Positions 56,179 through 64,000 of a stretch of DNA of 64,000 nt are shown here, one piece after another (position 1 is the first letter of the stretch; every line of letters begins with the position of its first letter). The notes beneath the pieces are model-generated. The model saw only the letters and a list, made by a program, of their open reading frames with translations, did not search any database and had not been told where the DNA came from. The translations under genes and the position numbers were made by a program. Source of the DNA: Amorphochlora amoebiformis (taxonomy: Eukaryota > Cercozoa > Chlorarachniophyceae); the NCBI GenBank assembly GCA_054601695.1, contig BAAHQB010000005.1, positions 1,860,001 through 1,924,000 of the forward strand, in the 5' to 3' direction.

Positions 56179-56255
56179 CTTTTGCTGTGTCTTAACTTTC
56201 TCTCCGATGCCCGAAAGAATTTTCTTCTCCCTAATCACAACGACTGCTTGTAAGC
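56179..56255 (-). CDS. Candidate internal exon, minus strand
   Basis: Acceptor GCTACCAG, two bases and 25 open codons ([25 protein letters not shown]), donor GTATGTAT. The composition is that of coding sequence, and the GIGEK could be a glycine-rich turn. No family is recognised and partner exons are not found. Two donor-side echoes lie downstream. Confidence 0.5.
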
Positions 56256-56299
56256 CTGGTAGCTACTTTGTTTGCATCTACGTGTACTTGATGTATGAT

Positions 56300-57040
56300 C
56301 AAAATTTACAAGGGTAATGGGTAATGCATGGATGTGTACTTGAGGTATGATTACAAGGGTAATGCATGTATGTGTACTTTGCATGTACGTGTACTTGATG
56401 TAGGATTACAAGGGTAATGCATGTATGGCTACTTTGCATCTACGTGTACTTGATGTATGATTACAATGGTTAGGGTTAAGGTTAGGGTTAGGGTTAGGTT
56501 TAGGGTTAGGGTAATGCATGTATGTGTACTTTGCATGTACGTGTACTTGATGTATGATTACAATGGTTAGGGTTAAGGTTAGGGTTAGGGTTAGGGTTAG
56601 GGTTAGGGTAATGCATGTATGTGTACTTTGCATGTACGTGTACTTGATGTAGGATTACAAGGGTTAGGGTTAGGGTTAGGGTTAGGGTTAGGGTTAGGGT
56701 AATGCATGTATGTGTACTTTGCATGTACGTGTACTTGATGGAGGATTACAAGGGTTAGGGTTAGGGTTAGGGTTAGGGTTAGGGTTAGGGTTAGGGTAAT
56801 GCATGTATGTGTACTTTGCATGTACGTGTACTTGATGGAGGATTACAAGGGTTAGGGTTAGGGTTAGGGTTAGGGTTAGGGTTAGGGTAATGCATGTATG
56901 TGTACTTTGCATGTACGTGTACTTGATGGAGGATTACAAGGGTTAGGGTTAGGGTTAGGGTTAGGGTTAGGGTTAGGGTTAGGGTTAGGGTTAGGGTTAG
57001 GGTTAGGGTTAGGGTTAGGGTAATGCATGTATGTGTACTT
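56300..57040. repeat. ~92-bp hybrid satellite of TTAGGG and unique sequence
   Basis: Seven or more units contain TGCATGTATGTGTACTTTGC, ATGTACGTGTACTTGATG, then GAGGATTACAAGGG and 4-13 TTAGGG units. The first units lack the telomeric part and later ones gain it. Unit spacing is about 91-97 bp, set by whole TTAGGG steps. The last unit carries the longest run (56937-57022). Confidence 0.95.
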
Positions 57041-57104
57041 GCATGTATGATTGTATATGTCGAGATATTTCTATACACATACATGCACATAGTGTGTAAA
57101 TATA

Positions 57105-57420
57105 CTAATATATATATATATATTATATATTATATATTATATATTATATATATATATATATATATGTATAAAAAGATTAGGCTTAGGGTAAGCTTAGGTT
57201 AAAATTAGGGTTAAGGTTAGGGTTATGCTTAAGGCTAGGCTCATAGACTAGGGTTAGGGTTAGGGTTAGGGTTAGGGTTAGGTTTAGGTTTAGGGTTAGG
57301 TTAAGCTTAGGATTAGGCTTAGCGCTACGCTTAAGGTTAAGCTCAGGGATAGGCTTAGGTTCAGGTTAGGATCAGAGTTTGGCTTAGGGTTAGATTAGAG
57401 TTGGGGTTAGGGTTAGATTA
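57105..57420. repeat. AT tract and degenerate TTAGGC/TTAGGG repeats
   Basis: (AT)n at 57105-57165, then GCTTAGG, GGTTAAGG and TTAGGG variants to 57420. No coding signal. Confidence 0.85.
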
Positions 57421-57570
57421 GGGTTGGTTGGGTTGCGTGTCGGGTTAATGAGGGTGTTAGATGAGAGCTTTATGTAGGTGTTAGATGAGAGCTTTATGTA
57501 GATATCAGGTGAGAGATTGATGGTGGTTTCATGTAAGAGCTTGATGGGAGTGTCAGGTTTGAGCTTGATA
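57420..57570. repeat. ~30-bp degenerate repeat
   Basis: Units like GTGTTAGATGAGAGCTTTAT plus GTAG recur about five times with increasing divergence (TATCAGGTGAGAGATTGATG; GTGTCAGGTTTGAGCTTGAT). On the minus strand they remain open with a ten-residue period (IKLSSNTY), which could be coding or incidental. Confidence 0.6.
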
Positions 57571-57649
57571 TAGGGTCTTACTCTAAGTCGTTGGGATGAA
57601 AATATGAGTGATATAGCTTGGGGAGGAATACCAATCCGAGAATCGAACC

Positions 57650-57822
57650 TAGGGTTAGGGTTAGGGTTAGGGTTAGGGTTAGGGATAGGGTTAGGGTCAT
57701 ACACAGGTTGAGAAACGAAGGATTGTCTCATATATATATATATATATTCAAATATATATATATCCATATATTTATATCTTTTCATCTATATATCTATATA
57801 TTTATATCTATATACCTTTAAA

Positions 57823-57858
<36 letters not shown>

Positions 57859-58180
57859 GAAAGCGCAATGAGAAGGGTCATACACAGGTAAAGAAACGAA
57901 GCGTTTTCTCATGTACATATCTATATATCTATATATCTATATCTATATATCTATATCTACATATACATATTTAGGATATGATATACCGTCAGAAAGCGCA
58001 ATGAGAAGGGTCATGCACAGGTAGAGAAACGAAGCGTTTTCTCATATACATATCTATACATCTATATATCTATATATCTATATCTATATATCTATATATC
58101 TATATCTACATATATATTTAGGATATGATATACCGTCAGAAAGCGCAATGAGAAGGGTCATACACAGGTAGAGAAACGAA
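57650..58180. repeat. Four-copy ~135-bp repeat with TTAGGG start
   Basis: AGAAAGCGCAATGAGAAGGG, TCATACACAGGTAGAGAAAC and GAAGCGTTTTCTCAT occur at about 57858, 57992 and 58138, with a diverged first copy at 57690, separated by (TATATC)n-type sequence. Layout matches the echo arrays. No parent exon is clear. Confidence 0.85.
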
Positions 58181-58194
58181 GCGTTTTCTCGAAC

Positions 58195-58720
58195 CATGAC
58201 TGATGTAACGGTTAGGGTGAACATTAGCATGTAACGGTTACGGTTTCTATTAGATTAATGTAACGGTTACGGTTATTATAGCTTCATGTAACGGTTACGG
58301 TTACTATTAGCTTCATGTAACGGTTACGGTTACTATTAGCTTCCTGTAACGTTTAGGTTACTATTAGCTTTATGTGATGGTTACGGTTATTATTAGCTTA
58401 TGTAACGGTTAGGGTTACTATTAGCTCCATGTAACGGGTTACTATTAGCTCGATGTAACGGTTACGGTTACTACTAGCTTCATGTAACGGTTACGGTTAC
58501 TGTTACTACTAGCTTCAGGTAACGGTTACGGTTACTACTAGCTTCATGTAACCATTAGGGTTGATTAGGGTTAGGGTTAGGGATTGGGGTTTGGTTGGTT
58601 TTCTGACGGAATCGAAAGGTTAGGGTTCCGGTTAGGGTTCCGGTTAGGGTTCCGGTTAGGGTTCCGGTTAGGGTTCCTGTTAGGGTTCCGGTTAGGGTTC
58701 CGGTTAGGGTTACTTTACGA
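58195..58720. repeat. Telomere-variant minisatellites (TTACGG and GGTTCC types)
   Basis: About eleven ~29-bp units TGTAACGGTTACGGTTACTA plus TTAGCTTCA run from 58205 to 58555. After a short TTAGGG stretch, eight 12-bp units GGTTAGGGTTCC follow (58617-58710). Both contain TTAGGG-like cores (TTACGG, GGTTAGGG), so they probably derive from telomeric sequence. Confidence 0.9.
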
Positions 58721-58749
58721 TTAGGGTAAGGGGTTCGGGTTCCGGTTTG

Positions 58750-59061
<312 letters not shown>

Positions 59062-59094
59062 TTGGAAGTTAGATATCATCGCCGTTGTAATCCA
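59062..59094 (-). CDS. Candidate exon with acceptor echoes, minus strand
   Basis: After the acceptor TACATATAG eleven open codons ([11 protein letters not shown]) reach a donor GTAACC. In another frame the same bases read DYNGDDI and a stop, so it could be a terminal exon. Copies of the acceptor and these bases recur at higher coordinates, which is upstream for this strand. No family is recognised. Confidence 0.35.
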
Positions 59095-59147
59095 CTATAT
59101 GTACATATGGAATAATAAGATATATTCATATCTAAATATATATATGT

Positions 59148-59179
<32 letters not shown>

Positions 59180-59184
<5 letters not shown>

Positions 59185-59280
59185 GTGTATATATTTGGAA
59201 GTTAGATATCATCGCCGTTGTAATCCACTATATGTACATATGGAATAATAAGATATGTTCATATCTAAATATATATATGT

Positions 59281-59331
<51 letters not shown>

Positions 59332-59402
59332 TTGGAAGTTAGATATCATCGCCGTTGTAATCCACTATATGTACATATAGAATAATAAGATATGTTCATA
59401 TC

Positions 59403-59472
<70 letters not shown>

Positions 59473-59535
59473 GAGGTTAGATATCATCGCCGTTGTAATC
59501 CACTATATGTACATATGGAATAATAGATATATTCA
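59180..59535 (-). repeat. Three acceptor-side echoes of the exon at 59062
   Basis: GGAAGTTAGATATCATCGCC plus GTTGTAATCCACTATATGTA and ATGGAATAATA (plus-strand reading) recurs at about 59197, 59335 and 59473 with a ~137-bp period, one substitution in the last copy (GGAGGTTAG) and (AT)n between copies. The copy at 59063 continues into unique sequence instead of (AT)n. Confidence 0.95.
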
Positions 59536-59582
<47 letters not shown>

Positions 59583-59583
59583 T

Positions 59584-59637
59584 AAATCACATACACAAAA
59601 ACACAAACAAACACACACACACACACGCACACATAAA

Positions 59638-59677
<40 letters not shown>

Positions 59678-59696
59678 AACACACACACACACACGA

Positions 59697-59729
<33 letters not shown>

Positions 59730-59773
59730 CGAACACACACACACACACACACACACAAAACCACACACAAAAC

Positions 59774-59805
<32 letters not shown>

Positions 59806-59876
59806 CACACACACGCACACAAACACATACTCAGAAACATACAACACACACACACACACACAAACCCACACACACG

Positions 59877-59915
<39 letters not shown>

Positions 59916-60000
59916 CACACACACACACACACACACGAACACACTCATACTCAAAACACACACACACACGAACACACACACACAAAAACACAAACTCAGA
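59584..60000. repeat. Long (CA)n microsatellite with variants
   Basis: (CA)n with AAACA, CGCACA and CGAACA interruptions over about 415 bp. The His/Thr and Val/Cys frames come from the repeat. Confidence 0.95.
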
Positions 60001-60084
60001 ATTAAGCATACACTAGTCTCAGCCAATACATCCGGAACATTCCGACATTGGTAGCACAGCACCTAAGGTACCCTTAGGGTTAGC

Positions 60085-60785
60085 CTTACATATTCTCAAC
60101 ATTCGTTAGGGTTAGGGTTAGGGTTAGGGTTAGCGTTAGGGTTAGGGTTAAGAGTTGGGATTAGGGTTAGGGTTGGGGTTGAGATGGTACTAAGGCGTAT
60201 ATCATAGCAGTCACATGTACGGCGGCCACAGGACCCACGATTGACCACACATTCCCGGCCGAACAGTAGCCTAGAGTTGGGTTAGGGTTAGGGTTAGGGT
60301 TAGGGTTAGGGTTAGGGTCAGGGTTAGGGTTGGAAGTTAGGGTTAGGGTTAGGGTTAGAGTTAGGGTTTCGAGCCTCTCGATTCAGAGCAGCGTCCGTAA
60401 GTATCGTGAGCGATACATACTCGTTTGTATTCAAAGCTAGGGTTAGGGTTAGGGTTAGGGTTAGGGGTGCGATTAGGGTTAGGGTTAGGCTTGGTGAATG
60501 GATGTTGTCAAAATTGCCTAACGCTAGCCCAAACCCTAATCTCAATCCTACCCCCAATCACCCATCAATCGATGTCCATAACGTAAGCATCATAGATTCT
60601 ACTGACATTCCGGCTAGGGTTAGGGTTAGGGTTAGGATCAGATTATTCAGCGCGTCTTAGTCCTAGGACCATTGACTCCACTGGGTGGGGCTATAGTGCT
60701 GTTTGGGATAACAGCAGATCGTGATGTTAGGGTTAGGGTTAGGGTTAGGGTTAGGGTTACGGTTAGGGTTAGGGTTACATATGAA
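60085..60785. repeat. TTAGGG blocks with unique islands
   Basis: TTAGGG at 60107-60180, 60280-60370, 60440-60490, 60614-60638 and 60727-60778. Between them lie unique islands: 60185-60275, 60375-60437, 60495-60610 (plus strand NHPSIDVHNVSIIDSTDIPA) and 60640-60725 (plus strand [18 protein letters not shown]). The islands look gene-like, but the frames run on into the telomeric repeat as RVRVRV. Confidence 0.85.
60634..60690 (+). repeat. Telomere-associated motif GGATCAGATTATTCAGC, copy 3
   Basis: GGATCAGATTATTCAGCGCG followed by TCTTAGTCC, TAGGACCATTGACTC. It is closer to the 36.7-kb copy (TCTTAGTCC...CCATTG) than to the 55.2-kb copy. Confidence 0.9.
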
Positions 60786-60849
60786 AATCTTGAGGATATC
60801 TGCGGTGGAGACGATTACTTTCTGGGGGTAGTATTTACTTGGTTAGCTT

Positions 60850-61780
<931 letters not shown>

Positions 61781-61851
61781 ACAATACAACCACAGAGTGG
61801 CATTACACGCAAAACTCGCCGTGCTTGTGCTATTCCTTCCGTCATCCATGC

Positions 61852-61935
61852 CTTAGGGTTAGGGTTAGGGTTAGGGTTAGGGTTAGGGTTAGGGTTAGGG
61901 TTAGGGTTAGGGTTAGGGTTAGGGTTAGGGTTTTG
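61852..61935. repeat. TTAGGG block
   Basis: About thirteen near-perfect TTAGGG units, followed by unique sequence to 62020 (AAAGACTATTGATGACGTTG). Confidence 0.95.
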
Positions 61936-62021
61936 GGACCTGCAAAGACTATTGATGACGTTGAAATGACGCAACCGAGAATGATTTGGAGAAGAAATCT
62001 ACAGGTTCATTTAGGTTCATG

Positions 62022-62470
62022 GTTGGGTTAGGGTTAGGGTTAGGGTTAGGGCTAGGGTTATAGTAGGGTTAGGGTTATAGTAGGGCTAGGGTTAGGGTTA
62101 TAGTAGGGTTAGGGTTAGGGTTATAGTAGTTAGGGTTATAGTAGGGTTAGGGTTACGGTTATAGTAGCGCTAAGGTTAGGGTTATAGTAGGGCTAAGGTT
62201 AGGTTTATAGTAGGGCTAAGGTTAGGGTTATAGTAGGGCTAGGGTTAGGGTTATAGTAGGGTTAGGGTTAGGGTTATAGTAGGGCCAGGGTTAGGGTTAT
62301 AGTAGGGCTAGGGTTAGGGTTATAGTAGGGTTAGGGTTAGGGTTATAGTAAGGCTAGGGTTATGGTTATAATATGGTTAGGGTTAGGTTATAGTAGGGCT
62401 AGGGTTAGGGTTATAGTAGGGCTAGGGTTAGGGTGATAGTAGGGCTAGGGTTAGGGTTAAGATTCATCCC
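62022..62470. repeat. ~21-bp minisatellite GTTATAGTAGGGCTAGG
   Basis: About twenty units of TAGGGTTATAGTAGGGCTAG, alternating GGCTAGGG and GGTTAGGG, derived from TTAGGG with an inserted TATAGTA. The left edge is a plain TTAGGG run. Confidence 0.95.
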
Positions 62471-62883
62471 GATAAAGTTAGGGTTAGGGTTAGGGCTTTC
62501 AGGACGGTATGGGATTAGGTTGAGCACGACCAAGTTAGGGTTAGGGTTGGGGTTAGGGTTAGGGTTGGGGTTAGGTTTAGGGTTTACTTGGGCTGAGCCG
62601 CCTTGACTATAGGCGTCTTCAAGCTCCTGAAAAAAGGGTTAGGGTTAGGGTTAGGGTTAGGGTTAGGGTTAGGATTAGGTTTAGGGTTAGGGTTAGGTTT
62701 AGGGTTGGGATCTGATTTGTAGAACGCTGTACTACGAGGGCTATTTGAGTGAGGGATAAAGTGGGTAGTGAGTGCATGTATGTGTTAAAAAACATTTATC
62801 CTACGATGTGTGATGCACACATTGTTTTGATATCACAATATCCACATGTATGTAATATTTACACATGGCTATTTAGACTTCAG

Positions 62884-62925
<42 letters not shown>

Positions 62926-62937
62926 TATATATATATA

Positions 62938-63012
<75 letters not shown>
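62471..63012. repeat. TTAGGG blocks, unique sequence and AT tract
   Basis: TTAGGG variants at 62478-62500, 62535-62585 and 62636-62708, then unique sequence at 62709-62885 and (AT)n to 63012. No exon is supported. Confidence 0.8.
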
Positions 63013-63018
<6 letters not shown>

Positions 63019-63133
63019 GTACAACTAGTCTCAGGCTGATCTTGGGGGGTGGGATGGATGTTGCAATTTAATTTACAATTTGCAATTTGCAATTTTAGAT
63101 TCGGGCTTTGGGATTTGAGGTTTGTTTTGTTAC

Positions 63134-63194
63134 CATCGGGTCCAGACAAGGCAGAAGAATGCTAGGGATAGGATCATACCCACAAATACAAGCC
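63134..63194 (-). CDS. Candidate internal exon, minus strand
   Basis: Acceptor GGATATCAG, one base and twenty open codons ([20 protein letters not shown]), donor GTAACA. Echoes of its acceptor side lie upstream for this strand. The Cys-x-Cys and Pro-rich content is not diagnostic and no family is recognised. Confidence 0.45.
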
Positions 63195-63202
63195 CTGATA
63201 TC

Positions 63203-63269
<67 letters not shown>

Positions 63270-63279
<10 letters not shown>

Positions 63280-63324
63280 GCTAGGGATAGGATCATACCC
63301 ACAAATACAAGCCCTGATATCCAC

Positions 63325-63383
<59 letters not shown>

Positions 63384-63424
63384 CTAGAGATAGGATCATA
63401 CCCACAAATACAAGCCCTGATATC

Positions 63425-63484
<60 letters not shown>

Positions 63485-63571
63485 CACATATATACACATA
63501 TATATATGTATGCTAGGGATAGGATCATACCCACAAATACAAGCCCTGATATCCATGTATATATATGTATA

Positions 63572-63624
<53 letters not shown>

Positions 63625-63679
63625 ATATATATATGGTGGGTGTTCCGTGGGGTGGGGGTAACCCCGGCCCACCAAGCCC

Positions 63680-63742
<63 letters not shown>

Positions 63743-63784
63743 CTAGGGATAGATATCATACCCACAAATACAACCCTGATATCC

Positions 63785-63800
<16 letters not shown>
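63270..63800 (-). repeat. Four acceptor-side echoes of the exon at 63134
   Basis: GCTAGGGATAGGATCATACC plus CACAAATACAAGCCCTGATA and TCCA (plus-strand reading) recurs at about 63280, 63384, 63514 and 63742, separated by (AT)n, with small changes (GCTAGAGATAGG; GATAGATATCATACC). On the minus strand each holds the acceptor ATATCAG and ~30 nt of exon. An island at 63633-63680 (GTGGGTGTTCCGTGGGGTGG) separates the last two copies. Confidence 0.95.
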
Positions 63801-63849
<49 letters not shown>

Positions 63850-63850
63850 A

Positions 63851-63936
<86 letters not shown>

Positions 63937-64000
63937 ATATAATATATATATATATATATAATATATAATTAATATATATATAACATATATAATTTATATA
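63801..64000. repeat. AT microsatellite at the right edge
   Basis: (AT)n with TAAATA breaks to the end of the window. Confidence 0.9.

Noticed and set aside
59507-60062. Long Cys/Val or His/Thr-rich ORFs
   Set aside because: They are translations of the (CA)n microsatellite.

Overview
The window is nuclear DNA of a eukaryote. Short exons (about 20-130 nt) with GT...AG borders are split by introns that are almost pure (AT)n, and there are many blocks of the telomeric repeat CCCTAA/TTAGGG. The encoded proteins (a class I DAHP synthase of the AroFGH/ARO3-ARO4 type, a PARP-zinc-finger-like plus pol-beta-type HhH protein, an F-box-like protein) suggest a protist, alga or fungus-like microbe. I cannot place it further. 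Nearly all long open frames here are translations of (AT)n (YIYIYI) or of telomeric repeats (LGLG, RVRV, NPNP, LTLT) and are not genes. I rebuilt the genes from splice borders, reading-phase agreement and protein similarity.

Layout. 1-10.1 kb: telomeric and AT repeats, isolated exons, a 2.3-kb minisatellite whose ~21-bp unit contains TATAAAA, and the last exons of a plus-strand gene (9.3-10.1 kb). 10.8-12.16 kb: a complete three-exon minus-strand gene for a ~102-aa putative membrane protein, divergent from the next locus. 12.3-33.2 kb: two tandem DAHP synthase modules on the plus strand. The second (B) is complete with all expected catalytic residues. The first (A) lacks one block and has shuffled exon ends. 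Reading phase is continuous from A into B, so a fused two-module protein is possible. 34.5-35.6 kb: 3' part of a minus-strand gene. 36.5-39.0 kb: telomeric arrays, including a higher-order array, and an ankyrin-like exon. 39.9-41.3 kb: minus-strand exons and a small F-box-like gene. 41.6-51.9 kb: an 18-exon plus-strand gene for a degenerate PARP-type zinc finger, a Lys-rich linker and a pol-beta-like lyase/HhH domain. 53.2-54.7 kb: 3' part of a minus-strand gene of unknown function. 54.7-64 kb: telomere-derived minisatellites, (CA)n and isolated minus-strand exons.

The most striking signal is a recurrent structure I call splice-site echoes. The edge of an exon, with its adjoining splice site, is repeated 1-8 times inside the neighbouring (AT)n intron, diverged between copies and spaced about 80-130 bp. 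Acceptor-side echoes lie upstream of the true exon and donor-side echoes downstream, on both strands and in at least five genes. Most introns of the DAHP synthase locus show clear or partial examples. Elsewhere telomeric repeats supply stop codons and a donor site. All calls come from reading the sequence; no search or alignment program was run.
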